Part shown: positions 52,906-63,700 of the stretch, piece after piece
Position numbering within the stretch: the first letter of the stretch is position 1
How the letters are laid out: each line of letters starts with the position of its first letter
Assembly: GCA_946811185.2 (NCBI GenBank)
Contig: OX328108.1
Location: forward strand, 6,161,501 to 6,225,500
Direction: 5' to 3'
Source: Hippopus hippopus
Lineage: Eukaryota > Mollusca > Bivalvia > Cardiida > Cardiidae
DNA length: 64,000 nt
The notes under the pieces: model-generated
Databases searched by the model: none
What the model was told of the DNA's origin: nothing
Seen by the model: the letters and a program-made list of their open reading frames with translations, nothing else
Position numbers and translations under genes: made by a program

Positions 52906-53690
52906 TTTATTCGCTCTCCTTTAAAGTCTCAATACCGTCAGGCATTTATCATCTATTAAAAGCGTTCGTCTTTCAATGAAATAAGCTTCCAATACAACAG
53001 TGCATTTAACTGAATGTCACAAGCCCTATTTCTAGACACAGATCGAAACCGTCAATTTTTGCAGAGAAAACACACAACTGCACACAACACAGAGCTCTTA
53101 TCTATCAATATAAACGTTTGTTGGAGGTTTAAACTTCTTATCGCCGCCCTATATAAGTTTAGAGCACATAAATCTACCCGGTTTATAGTCAGTGTTTGCA
53201 AACAGATTGCATCGACCTTAACTTACACGTGATTCTTGAACGCTGGCAATTGATTCTTATTCTACAGGTATTTATAGGTGTTTCTGTAGTCGTGTAATGG
53301 TGTCAGTAACTCACCCGTAACATACCTGACATATTTTGTCATATTACATTCTATACATGTAGCTGCAAACACCCAGCGTACAAGGAATACGTAAATAATG
53401 CTGTGTCATTTAGTCGTTTAAAATTTGCGATTTGTAAGTCGTCATTCGGAAAAGCAGTACATGTTTGTTGGCTGAGAGAAATAATCATTTCTTTTTGTTT
53501 TAGTGTACTTTCGAACTGATGGGGGAAAAGCACAGCGAGTTTAATCCAAAAGTCAAATTATCGACAAAAACAGTGGACCCGTATCGGGTATTGTGAATGG
53601 TTAAAGGCTACTTAAATCGTATTCCTCGGTTCTGGTTCCATGTTGACCTCGTTTGAATAACTTGAACCTTTCAGCGTAATTAACAAAAAA
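52906..53690. other. Upstream region of exon 1a
   Basis: No MITE, SINE or convincing ORF is recognisable in this stretch, which is unusual for this window. It probably holds the 5' UTR and proximal promoter of the white-like gene. TTATTTACGTATTC-type AT-rich sequence dominates. Confidence 0.4.
53150..53157 (-). promoter_or_regulatory. Possible TATA box upstream of exon 1a
   Basis: The minus strand reads CTTATATAGG beside a short GC-rich stretch, about 245 nt upstream of the exon 1a ATG. Position and sequence would suit a TATA-type core promoter with a 5' UTR of about 200 nt. No transcript evidence is available, and chance TATA-like strings are common in AT-rich DNA. Confidence 0.25.
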
Positions 53691-53692
53691 GG

Positions 53693-53765
53693 GGCTCGAG
53701 CGGACGGCATAGATCAAGACCAGACTGCACAGAACGTGCAATCTGATCTTGCATCTATTTCGTGC
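53693..53765. mobile_element. Family B hairpin, twin of 55993-56065
   Basis: GGGGCTCGAGCGGACGGCAT through GCATCTATTTCGT is base-for-base the same as at 55993-56065 as far as I can see (about 70 nt), much closer than other family B pairs. Confidence 0.7.
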
Positions 53766-53850
53766 GCTTGTTTAGTTAAGCCTGTTGGATGAAAATCTTT
53801 CTAGGTTCCAGTGGATTGTATTGTCACGGAGACCACTAGATATATTTAAG

Positions 53851-54725
53851 CACTTGAAACCAGCCTTGCTGTGGAGCTAGCTTTTACAGCGATATGGTTT
53901 AGTGCACTTCTGTCTTCGATAGTTCGCAACGTGCGTTATGGCTGGTACCATGATTGGTGAGGTAGGATTATGACTACTTCCGGACTGGAGTTGCCCTACC
54001 CTCTTATATTACACTGACTTACATACTTGCAGACCCTACGAGTTGCAGCGTATGCACAGAGTTGCAGGGTCTCATACTTGTACACGATTCCTCCCGTTTG
54101 TATATTTGCTAAGCTTATATGTAGCCTTAAGAGGCTACTCGAGGTCGAGGGTTCTCGAGGGGGAGAGTAAAGTCTCGGAAAGAGGTTAGATATGATTATA
54201 AGCACTTACACCTGCCTTGCTGTACAGGTAGCTATTAAAGCGATGCAGTTTGATGCATTTGTCTTCGTGGAAGCTAAGCAACGTGCGTTGTGATTAGTGC
54301 CTGGATGGGTGACCAGGCCGTTGCACTTTACATTTGGTGGCAGAGTTGGGATTTTGACAACTTCCGGAGTTGCCTTACCCCCTTATATTCCCCTGATTTA
54401 TGAACTATGATTAGCTGGCAATTGTGCTTATTTGGGAACGTGCTAATGTACATACTTGCAGACCCTCAGAATTGTAAAGCGTATGCTCAGAGTTATATGG
54501 TCTCATACTTGTACATACAGTTACTCCCGGTTTGTACAGTTGCCAAGAAAATATACGTGTGGTCTCATGAGGCTCGGTCGAGATTTCACGAAGCACTTGA
54601 AACCAGTCTTGCTGTTAAACTAGCTTTTACAGCGATGTGGTTTGTTGCATTCTCTCCGTGATAATTAAGCAACGTCCATTGTGGCTGGTGCCTGGCTGGC
54701 TGACCCAGCCGTTGCACGTTACAGT
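53851..54725 (+). repeat. Three tandem 5S-rRNA-derived repeats
   Basis: Units start at about 53851, 54203 and 54593 (CACTTGAAACCAG / CACTTACACCTG). In unit 2, 54262-54326 reads GAAGCTAAGCAACGTG, TTAGTGCCTGGATGGGTGAC and CAGGCCGTTGCAC, the 3' half of 5S rRNA with the box A and box C promoter parts. The linker with CATACTTGCAGACCCT is repeated. These are 5S pseudogenes or SINE3-like elements, not intact 5S genes: the 5' half is replaced by GAGCTAGCTTTTACAG-type text. Confidence 0.72.
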
Positions 54726-55081
54726 GTTTACAGCCATCGAACTGACAAGTCGACTTTAAATATCTGGCGCTGAGTGGGTTAGAATACTTTCTGATCAATA
54801 AAAGGCAAGAGATCATAATCAACATTTTTAAGTCCACATAATTTAAAAAAATCGTATGTATGTGCAACAAACTCTAAATTTTATTCGTTTTAGTCACCAA
54901 ACAAGATTGTTGATACATTGAGTGACTTCCGCCTGCAACATTGGCAAGTTTCCATTCTATCTCATTCCGCGTACTTTGACATTTGCAAAGTACAATAAAT
55001 GATCAGACCACTTCCGCCACTCGATACCCATGACATATTATAGTAAAATACTGCAGGTAAAGCACGGTCTTTTACTTTGTA

Positions 55082-55340
55082 TTAAAGTTGAGCCATGCCC
55101 TGGCAAAACGGAATTTAATGCACTTCTGCGATGCATTATAAAGCAAGTCACTACATAATTATGGAGCCACAAAGTCGGTTTTGTTTAACAGCGGACTGAA
55201 TCATGAGGTAGACAGGCGCTTAGACACGTAGAAAGTTGACCAATAGTAAAAAGTTTACTTTGCGGACTTCACATGCTGACCTCGATCGATACTTTTTTGC
55301 AGATGAATGAAACCCCATTTTCACAGAGCATGGCTCATTT
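55082..55340 (-). mobile_element. Family C MITE, hairpin lost
   Basis: Ends GAGCCATGCCCTGGCAAAAC and CACAGAGCATGGCTC; the centre is shortened (TGCGGACTTCACATGCTGAC). Confidence 0.7.
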
Positions 55341-55344
55341 GCAT

Positions 55345-55603
55345 GATATGGCTTGCAACACGCGAAAAGGGGCATTCGGACATTTGCGTAAAGTGTCGTC
55401 TCGGATCAGCCTGCGCAGTCCGGGCAGGCTAACCCGAGACGGCACTTTACGACTACAATACATTTTGTCCTTCAATAGACATTCACAAAACAGAAAATTA
55501 CATAAAAACGGAAAGTGTCGTTTCGGATTAGCCTGCGCGGACTGATCTGAGATGACACTTTACGCAAATGTCCGATTGCCCCTTTTCGCGTGTTGCAGGC
55601 CAA
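55345..55603. mobile_element. Family C-prime MITE with two internal hairpins
   Basis: Ends GCTTGCAACACGCGAAAAGG and CCTTTTCGCGTGTTGCAGGC. AGTGTCGTCTCGGATCAGCC (with its complement) occurs near the left, and AGTGTCGTTTCGGATTAGCC near the right. Shares CAGCCTGCGCAGTCC with family C but has different ends. Confidence 0.75.
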
Positions 55604-55992
55604 CATAAACAAATTATTAGTAAAATCTCGTTTAATGTTTTTTTTTTTCCCCCGCTTTCGGAATTATGTAAAATAAACAAGATGAGTAGTTTTGCCTATA
55701 ACTTCTTGTGCTAGTATACTACTATGACCGCAATTTGCGTTCTAGACAGTTAAAGAACCGATTGAATTTTACCTAAAATACTATAGGATTGAATTTTACC
55801 TAAAGTCGAATATGAAGCAAGGAGTTACCAATCGTGAGACTTCAATGCTACATAATGACACTCCTGTAAGGCGACATGGTAGAGGCAGAGAAAGGACAAC
55901 GTCCAGGCTCGATCCAACCGTTTTGCGACTGCAACCTAGCTTCGAACCAAACATCAGATAAAAAATTCTGTGACTAGTATATTTAACCAAAA

Positions 55993-56065
55993 CAGGGGCT
56001 CGAGCGGACGGCATAGATCAAGACCAGACTGCACAGAACGTGCAATCTGATCTTGCATCTATTTC
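55993..56065. mobile_element. Family B hairpin, twin of 53693-53765
   Basis: See the twin: about 70 nt identical, suggesting recent duplication, gene conversion or a young subfamily. Confidence 0.7.
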
Positions 56066-56449
56066 GTTCTCTGATCATAATTAAAGTTACACGAACGTGG
56101 TATTCCGGTGAGTCGCACGGTGAGTTGGCCAATGTTGGTTGGACCGGAAAGGACTGGCGACCCGTCTTCTTGACGTATTAGTTTATTTTAAACATATTTA
56201 TTTTGAAAAACTGATTGAGGAACAAGTTCTTACTACTTTCTCTCTATTCTGCTACCTGGTAATTACACCAGGACTCGCGCCTAAAGTGTGTGCCATTGAA
56301 CAATCCCAAAGTTGACGCCTGCTCCCGGTTATCGAACTCGGAACCTTATGGTTACGAGGTCGGCGCTCTACCTCACAACCAAAGATTATTCCATTTACTG
56401 CGTAGGCTTTGTACACCAACATCCGTGCTAGGATATGAAGAAAAGACTG

Positions 56450-56757
56450 ATTGATTGTATAATGTTTAACACCGTTTTCAACATTATTTCAGTTATATCG
56501 CGGAGGCAAGTGCACCTATCCATGCTTTCCTGGAGTTTCTGTTACCAGTACTCCGCACAATATTCTTTCCAAGCGACTGGCTGCTTTCCGGCATAACCAG
56601 CGTCGAAACAACGATCAGCGGTGAGAGAGGAATGAATCCTGTCGCAATGATTATCATCAATCCTCGGAAGGAGATTTGCCGAGCCGGGGATCGAACCCCC
56701 GTTCTTGAGTCACGAACTGAACTGGTGTATGCTACCGACTGTGCTACCGGGGCCCGG
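56450..56757 (-). mobile_element. tRNA-derived SINE, full length
   Basis: Minus strand: CCCCGGTAGCACAGTCGGTA head, GGTTCGATCCCCGGCTCGGC B box and body to AACGGTGTTAAACATTATAC. A separate decayed tRNA-like head (minus strand) lies at about 56325-56390. Confidence 0.85.
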
Positions 56758-56944
56758 CGGATATCAAGAAGGCCAGGTAGCCAACGTTGCTTCACACAAC
56801 CGCTATATAGGGCAGGTACTTATAGTGGGGCAGATTAAGTCCAAATTTCATGCACAGTTTCAAGGCTATGTATTCTCGATTTTATGGTAATCTGCTCCAC
56901 TAATAGTTATCTGCATGGAATCAGCTGATATATACAGGATCGAT

Positions 56945-57110
56945 ATCATTCTCAAGAACGTTCTTAGTCATGTTCTTCAAGATTTTCTAAATTTGAAAGT
57001 AACACAACTCCTGATTGGCTAAACCAAAAAGGTTTAGCCAATCAGGGTTGTGTTACTTTCAAATTTAGAAAATTCTTGAGAAAAAGACTGAGAACGTTCT
57101 TTAGGATGAA
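56945..57110. mobile_element. Fold-back MITE, family D
   Basis: TTTCTAAATTTGAAAGTAAC with its complement and GGCTAAACCAAAAAGGTTTA centre; outer ends AAGAACGTTCTTAG and GAGAACGTTCTT. Confidence 0.8.
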
Positions 57111-57183
57111 TAGCGCTGAGTGGGTTAGAATACTTTCTGGTTGATGAATACATATCTGATTGTTCTTGACCAGTGCGTACTAT

Positions 57184-57413
57184 TTAACTCTTTACCAAAC
57201 GACAAAATTTTAGACTTGTCCAAATTGAAAGCATTTGCAGACGACAAAATAAACGTGACTAAAAAATTAAAAATCCACTTTAGAAAAGTAGAAAAACATT
57301 GTGGGAAAAGGAGAAAATGCTGGTTACCAGCATTTTCTCCTTTTCCCACAATGTTTTCAGAAGGCTTCTTCCTCTGGGTCGTAAAAATCAAGGATTGTTT
57401 GGTAAAGGGTTAA
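57184..57413 (+). mobile_element. Family A MITE, reference copy (230 bp)
   Basis: TTAACTCTTTACCAAACGAC at the left and TTTGGTAAAGGGTTAA at the right. The central hairpin (57296-57358) is perfect: ACATTGTGGGAAAAGGAGAA and GAAAATGCTGGTTACCAGC. This is the cleanest copy for defining the family. 57420-58560 beyond has no gene; a C run lies at about 58098. Confidence 0.85.
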
Positions 57414-58573
57414 AGCAGTGTCAAGACGCGGTTCTGAATACCAAGCTGTGAATGTGTGCTGGTGCAGTGGGTGACGAGTTTATTGTAATGGACTCCAATG
57501 CCCATCTACATACTGTCCCTGTTGTGCAAGGGCACCTGCAAAGAAAGGGTACTGCACTTCTAGACACTGATCAGCTCGATTAATTGACAGTTCCATTGGA
57601 CATAATTATATACAGTGGTTGGCAGGATTTAAAGTCCGCCCCGTCATGTCCATCTTATATAATTTATCTACGTTTTTGGATCAGTGCTTCTCCCAGATTA
57701 AGACAAAATTCGGAAAAGGATAATTCAGGAACCTGACAATAGTAGATCTCTGACGCGACGATATTATGTGCACTACCATCAAATGCAACGGGTTACATAC
57801 TGCATGTTTGTCCTTTACCAGCTTGCATCGCCAGCTTTTTTGGCAAAGAAATGAAAATTATACTGTACATTTTGTGGAATTATTGAGAGGAAAAAAGCAT
57901 GTAAAACCCAATCTAAAGGCGTGAGTAGACCTTCTAAGCCCACGTAGTGCTACCAGTAAAAGAAAATTTGTAATAGTCAATGCGAAAGAAAACATGAGGC
58001 CTGCTCCCTCCCTCCTAATAATGTAAACATTCTGTATTTAGCTAACGGGAAAATTGACGTTTGGACGGGCAGCGCATGCCCCTGGGCTATATGATTCCCC
58101 CCCCCCCACACACACACTTCTGCTAGGTACATGTGTAGATTGGGTAGGTTGTTGTGAACAGAGCTGAAATCATCACCCTCCGAAACAAATTTTCAGAACC
58201 CGACTTATATCCGAGTAAAAGTTCAGTTATCAACATGATTAGCACATAGTGTATTTGAAAACACTTACTTAAACGAATAATTTCTCCTTCTGCCACGCTC
58301 TGTGCGGCTTTTGAACATATGTGACGGGAGCGAAGAACGAAGAGGGCAGAGGGGAGGGAGAGAATAAAAAGGTGTTGGCGCACTGGACGGGTTCGAAATA
58401 ACTGAAACAGTCCTTTTAAAGGTCTACGACGTTACCTCCTAGGTGAAAAGGGCGAAAATAAGGGACTGCTATACCGTCTGTTTGTTTAGTTAAATCTGTA
58501 AATTAATTTTTTCCGAGTTTCAGTGGATTAGATATTTTCAGCCGTCGAAATATGTCGAGTTTATATATTTCAC

Positions 58574-58921
58574 GCCGAGCCCCGGTACCTCAGTCGGTAG
58601 CGTACAGGACTTGAGAACAGAGGGGTCGCTAGTTCGATCCCCGGCTCGGCCAATTACTCTACGAAGATTGATAATAGTCATTGCGGCAGGATTCACCCCT
58701 GTCTCAAGAATGACCATTTCTTCGACGGAGGTTTTGTGGGAAAGCAGCCGGTGGCTTAGAAAGAATATTATGCGGGATACTGGTAAAAGAAACTCCAGGA
58801 AAGCACGGATAAATGCACTGGCCTCCGCGATATAATTGAAACAATGTTGAAAACGGCGTTGAGCATCATACAATCAATCAATCGATTGATCGATCAATCA
58901 ATCAATCAATCAATCAATCAA
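58574..58921 (+). mobile_element. tRNA-derived SINE with long (CAAT)n tail
   Basis: GCCCCGGTACCTCAGTCGGT head, AGTTCGATCCCCGGCTCGG B box, body and an unusually long CAATCAATCAAT tail (58870-58921). Tail length suggests a young insertion. Confidence 0.88.
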
Positions 58922-59164
58922 TGTATATAGTTCGCGTCGAAAACGTTAAGCTTCAAGTTAACTCAGATGCGGGGACGAGAAGGGATTACCGACGAAGACA
59001 AGTGTCTAGCTAATAAAAATGTAAATCGATCCGCCTTAAAACTATGAAATCTAAGATCTACATCGTTACGCGGAGAGGTTAAAATGTGTGACGCGACCTT
59101 ACATTTAACCCTCTGTTCTATTTTAAGCTGACAAAAAAGGCCGCCTGGGGTCATGTTCACCAAC

Positions 59165-59475
59165 CATTCAAAATTCCATAGAGTGAATCTATGACTTATT
59201 CTAATTTAGAAAGTAAAGCAATTAGATGTACTGTCTAAATAAAACCCTGTTGTTTAGTCAGTTAAAATTTGCGTTACTTTCAAGTTAAGAAATGGACAGG
59301 CAAAAAGGCCAACTATTTTGAATGACATGCCAAGACTTTTTCCTATATTTAAAAAGTAACACAATATCTGATTGGCTAAACCAAGGTTTAGTCAATCAGA
59401 TATTGCGTTACTTTTGAATGTAGAAAATTCTTGAGAATTAGATCAGAAATGTAGTTACGAATGGTTTGTAGGTAC
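59165..59475. mobile_element. Fold-back MITE family D, one and a half copies
   Basis: 59165-59290 is a half copy; 59340-59475 is complete with GATTGGCTAAACCAAGGTTT centre. Confidence 0.65.
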
Positions 59476-59594
59476 GGGCACCGGATATTCAATTTTTAAT
59501 TATTTTTTTGTGGTGAGGACACGTAAACTCGCCTTCTGTCGACGACAGAAAATGCGGTCCACTTGTACTTAGACAAGTTTTTTTTTGTCTTCAC

Positions 59595-59895
59595 CCATAT
59601 CCTGCTAAATAAGTTAAATGAAACGTTCAAGCCGATAATAAGAACCCGAATATTGCTATTTCCAAATTCAATTTTTGGAGAGAAAATATCTTCTTATCGG
59701 ACGGTGTGGATCCAAGATCAGACTGCACGTTCTGTGCAGTCTGATCTTGATCTACACTGTCCGCAAAAGGTCACTAAGTCGCGCTTAGCAGGCTAAGGGT
59801 TAAAGGCTTTACAACACAAGCAGACTGTATAGATCTAAGACCAGACTGTACATTTATCGCAGTCTGATCTTGATCCATACCGTCCGCAACAGCCC
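59595..59895. mobile_element. Family B MITE followed by a second hairpin
   Basis: 59595-59805 is full length (CCTGCTAAATAAGTTAAATG ... TTAGCAGGCTAAGGGTTAA). 59825-59895 is a second hairpin pair with GATCTAAGACCAGACTGTA. Confidence 0.75.
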
Positions 59896-60064
59896 TTGTT
59901 CTCGCCTTTGACACAGAAAGATTTTTTTTACAAAAATGGGACACAGTTGTTGCAAATAGAAGATAGGATTGCCTGCTTTATCGATCGACATCTAAAATAA
60001 CGAGCAAAATTCCCTTTATCATTACATGAGGTTATTATGTAGGACGCGCTTAGTAGCCTACTTG

Positions 60065-60530
60065 AAATATATAAGCCATGCTCTGGCAAAAGGGGGCTAA
60101 ATGGATCTCTGTGATGAATTTTAGCAAGCACATCTTTACTTATCACATAATTATGGATCCATAAAAATCCATTTGACTAACAACCGACTGGATCGTGAGG
60201 TAGAATGAGCGTTTGACATGCAGAAAATTTACCAATTGAAAAATTTTCGACCCATGTCAACCTACTTGAAATATATGAGCTATGCCCTGGAAAAAGGGGA
60301 CTTAATGTATCTCTGTGATGAATTATACCAAGCAAGTCGTCACATACTTATGGATCCATAAAACCCATTTTGACTAACAACCGACTGCATCGTGAGGTAG
60401 AATGGTCCTTTGACATGCAGAAAATTAACTAATTGCAAAAACTTTCGACCCACGTCAGCCTGCGCAGTCCGCGCAGGTTGACATGGGTCGATACTTTTTG
60501 CAGTCGATACTTTTTCCAGAGCATGGCTCA
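60065..60530 (-). mobile_element. Two head-to-tail family C MITEs
   Basis: 60070-60265 is truncated before the hairpin; 60272-60530 is complete with CAGCCTGCGCAGTCCGCGCA. Both begin with a GGATCT(C)TGTGATGAATT variant not seen elsewhere, so they arose by local duplication. Confidence 0.75.
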
Positions 60531-60924
60531 TATATAATTTACGTCTTTTTTTTCAATTTTCTGCTTTCCCATTCTTTATATCAAGCACGGTTCACTATGT
60601 GGTACACCGAGGAGACTCAAACCCAGACTCCCAGCATTACCAGCTAATGTACGCTACTTACAGAGCTTTCCATAGCTCGGATTGGAAATGAGAACAAACC
60701 GATACTTCGAATAGATCAGTCAATGATAGGCTGAAAGCCACTGCATTGATTATTAGGTAAGTTAAAACCTGGGTCGCACATTCCTAGCTCTTGTTAAGGT
60801 TAAAAAATGGAACGCGTTACGCTTTGTTACACGGACATGTACACCTCCCGGTGGAAATGAGGAAAAAAAACCTGTCCTAACTTAATGTACTGTTTTGCAA
60901 CATAATCTGTCGCAACGTGCCTAC

Positions 60925-61155
60925 AGATTGAGCATATACTGCTAAAAAACTAACATGGAACTTTCAAGTCGATAGTAAAATGCTAAATATTGCTATTTCA
61001 AAGTTATTTTTTTTTTGGGGGGGGGGGGGAAATAACGTTATATCCTTATCGGATAGTGTAGAATCTAGATCAGACTGCACGCTCTGTGCAATCTGATCTT
61101 GATCTGCACTGTCCGCAAAAGGTCAGTGAGTCGCGCTAAGCAGCCTAAGTGTTAT
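60925..61155 (+). mobile_element. Family B MITE, full length
   Basis: CTGCTAAAAAACTAACATGG left, G12 run internal, hairpin GATCAGACTGCACGCTCTGT, and right CGCTAAGCAGCCTAAGTGTT. Confidence 0.75.
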
Positions 61156-61384
61156 ATCGTATCCGGTCTGTTAAATTATTACAATTAATGCATCTTAAGA
61201 TTTGCTTAGTTTACTTCTGGCAGCTTTTGTTACTTTAAAAGATCCAATTTATATATTCCCCTATTGTTTCGAATTTCCTGTCTTATTTCATGTTACTTCA
61301 AAACAAAACAACTTGCATTATGGGTAAAAAAGTAAAGAAGCCATTTTGATCTATATATAGTCTAAATGTAAGCTTACACTTTCT

Positions 61385-61610
61385 CGACCTTTTACCAAAC
61401 AATCACTAATTTTATCGACCACGAGGGGTTTTGAAAACATTTTGGGAAAAGGAGAAAATGCTGGTAACAAACATTTTCTCCTTTTCCCAAAATGTTTTCT
61501 ATCTTGTCTTTCCATGTCGTGTTCATGTGATTTGTCTTTTGAAAAATGCTTTTGAATTGGACAAGTGAAGTAGATCTATTTTGTCGTTTGATGAAGACGT
61601 AAGGATGACT
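61385..61610 (-). mobile_element. Family A MITE
   Basis: ACCTTTTACCAAACAATCAC start; perfect hairpin about 61436-61500 (TTTTGGGAAAAGGAGAAAAT), right arm TTTTGTCGTTTGATGAAG. Confidence 0.78.
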
Positions 61611-61754
61611 ACAATACACAATTTTGAAATCGGTCATCGTCCTGCTTTTCTTTTGAATATCTTGATAATTACTACTTTACAGGTATAATCCAGGTCACAT
61701 TCAGGTCACAGATCCAATACAGCCGATGTTAATATTTACTATATGTTTACTTAC

Positions 61755-62210
61755 ATGTACTTTAACCCTGACCCTCCTGAAAAAATTACATGAAAGTTTC
61801 AAACTGATAGTAAAAACCGAAAACCAGAATAATGCTGTTTCAAACTTTTTAAAAAAAAAAAAAACTATCTTCATATCGGACAGTGTAGATCTAAGATCAA
61901 ACTGCAAGTTTTGTACAGTTTGATCTTGATTTTCACTGTCCGCAAAAGTGCAGTGAGTCGTGCTTAGCAGCTTAAGGATTAATCATTTTCCAAATACTTC
62001 CGTCTTAAAGACCCCACGAAAGAAGACTTTTGTAAACATCATGGGAAGAGGAAAAAAAGATGGTGACCAGCATTTTTTCCTTTCCCCACAATGTTTTCTA
62101 TCCTTTAGGAGACAAACTTCAACATAATAGCCATATAGAAGTTGTCGTCTGCAACAGCTTTCAGTTCGGACCAGCCTAAAATGTTATCATTTGGAGAAGA
62201 GTTAACCCGT
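61755..62210. mobile_element. Family B then family A MITE
   Basis: Family B 61755-61985 with both arms changed together (CAAACTGCA / CAGTTTG); family A 61980-62208 ends TTTGGAGAAGAGTTAA. Confidence 0.7.
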
Positions 62211-62643
62211 CAATTTATACGACTGTTTGAGCTTCATTTGACAGACATGTAAAACATCAAGGGAAGGAGTAGAACTTGAGGCGAGCGATTTTTTCTTTTC
62301 CCACGATGTTTGGTATACTTTTGAAAACGGGCATTTTCCTTTCCTACTGAAGTACGTCATTTGAAAAGTAAACATAAAGCACAAGAACTTGAGTTCACCC
62401 GCGGACAAGCAAGCGCTATTTGAAAGTCAACCTTGCGCCTTTCAAAGTATCTTCCAGTTTAATTTATGACATTTTATGTATAACATTATTTATATAGATC
62501 TGTTAATACATGTACATCGTCCCCGAGAAAACAAAAAAAAAAAAATACTTTTAGTGAGGGGCATTATAATAACAATAACATGTACCATTATGATCAATGC
62601 ATGCGTTTCATCGGAGATCATAATTATGTACATGAGTAGTATA

Positions 62644-62697
62644 GGACGTCTCCATACGGACACACTCCGGCCTGAGTGTGTCCGTATGGAGACGTCC
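62644..62697. repeat. Perfect 24-bp-arm hairpin
   Basis: GGACGTCTCCATACGGACAC plus ACTC (62644-62667), loop CGGCCT, then the exact complement (62674-62697). Followed by a CGTCCCTGAG-rich stretch in which CCCTGAGAGGGATTTAGCAT occurs at about 62780 and 62919. Confidence 0.85.
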
Positions 62698-62999
62698 CTG
62701 AGCGCCGTATATCACCGTCCCTGACAAAAAATGTGTCCCTATATGCTGTCCCCGAAAGATTTTGTCCGTATGGTAACGTCCCTGAGAGGGATTTAGCATT
62801 CAAAATGGCGGCCGTGTGGATGGCACTCTGGGGACAAAAATGCCCCAGGCTCCCGTCCCTGAGCGGAATTTTTTGCAAAAAAGGGAAAAGGGGGGGGAGT
62901 TTTTCCCAGGCTCTCTACCCTGAGAGGGATTTAGCATTCAAAGTGCAGATCTTATGACTGACAGGCTGGGTAAAAATGGTCGGATCACTGAGTTGGACT

Positions 63000-63425
63000 T
63001 AGTTTTTTCACCCTATGGATGATTTTTTTTCTTTCTAAAAGGTTGACCATTGAGTTGGACTTAGTCTTTTTTTCCCCTATGAATGATTTTTCTCTTTCTA
63101 AAAGACTGATCATTGAGTTGGACTTAGACTTTTTTCTGCATCTCTATGAATGATTTCTCTTTTCTAAAAGGAAATTTATCTTATATCACTGAGTTTGTCT
63201 TAGCTTTTTTCCCCTATGAATGATTTTTCTCTTTCTAAAAGACTGATCATTGAGTTGGACTTAGACTTTTTTCTGCATCTCTATGAATGATTTCTCTTTT
63301 CTAAAAGGAAATTTATCTTATATCACTGAGTTTGTCTTAGCTTTTTTCCCCTATGAATGATTTTCTCTCTTTTTAAAAGGAATTTGTCCCTATATCACTG
63401 AGTTGGACTTAGTCTTTTTTCTACA
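63000..63425 (+). repeat. Tandem array, about 60-75 bp unit
   Basis: About six units with GAGTTGGACTTAG (or GAGTTTGTCTTAG), TTTTTCCCCTATGAATGATT and TCTTTCTAAAAG. Two longer units contain CTGCATCTCTATGAATG. No coding signal. Confidence 0.85.
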
Positions 63426-63512
63426 CCTATGTATGATTCTTACTCTTTGCAGTATAACTCTCTGGAGTGTATCTCTTCTAAAAGAAAGATAGAACTTTCG
63501 TGGTAGATGGTT

Positions 63513-63552
63513 AGTCCTGAAAAGGACTGTTGGGTTAGCTCTGAAAAGAGCT
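63513..63552 (-). other. Pair of histone-type 3' stem-loops, unit 1
   Basis: The minus strand reads AGCTCTTTTCAGAGCT then AACCCA, and AGTCCTTTTCAGGACT then AACCATC. Both have a 6-bp stem and TTTC loop, like the metazoan histone mRNA element (GGCTCTTTTCAGAGCC then ACCCA), with only the outermost G-C pair replaced by A-T. A purine stretch (ACGAAAG) follows about 12 nt after, where a U7-binding element would lie. No histone ORF is in the window. Confidence 0.6.
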
Positions 63553-63660
63553 GTGACAATTTGAAGAAATGACAATTTGAAGATAGAACTTTCGTCTGAC
63601 AGCTTGAAGATAGAACTTTCGTCTGACATCTTGAAGATAGATCTTTCGTGGTAGATGGTT

Positions 63661-63700
63661 AGTCCTGAAAAGGACTGTTGGGTTAGCTCTGAAAAGAGCT
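63661..63700 (-). other. Pair of histone-type 3' stem-loops, unit 2
   Basis: Same two 16-nt hairpins, at 63661-63676 and 63685-63700, identical to unit 1. Confidence 0.6.

Noticed and set aside
54262..54326. A functional 5S rRNA gene
   Set aside because: Only the 3' half resembles 5S; the 5' half is replaced and box regions are mutated.
58605..58640. Possible tRNA genes at B-box matches (also 41055, 49930, 56700)
   Set aside because: Each is the head of a SINE with body and tail; anticodon and acceptor stems do not form a clean tRNA.
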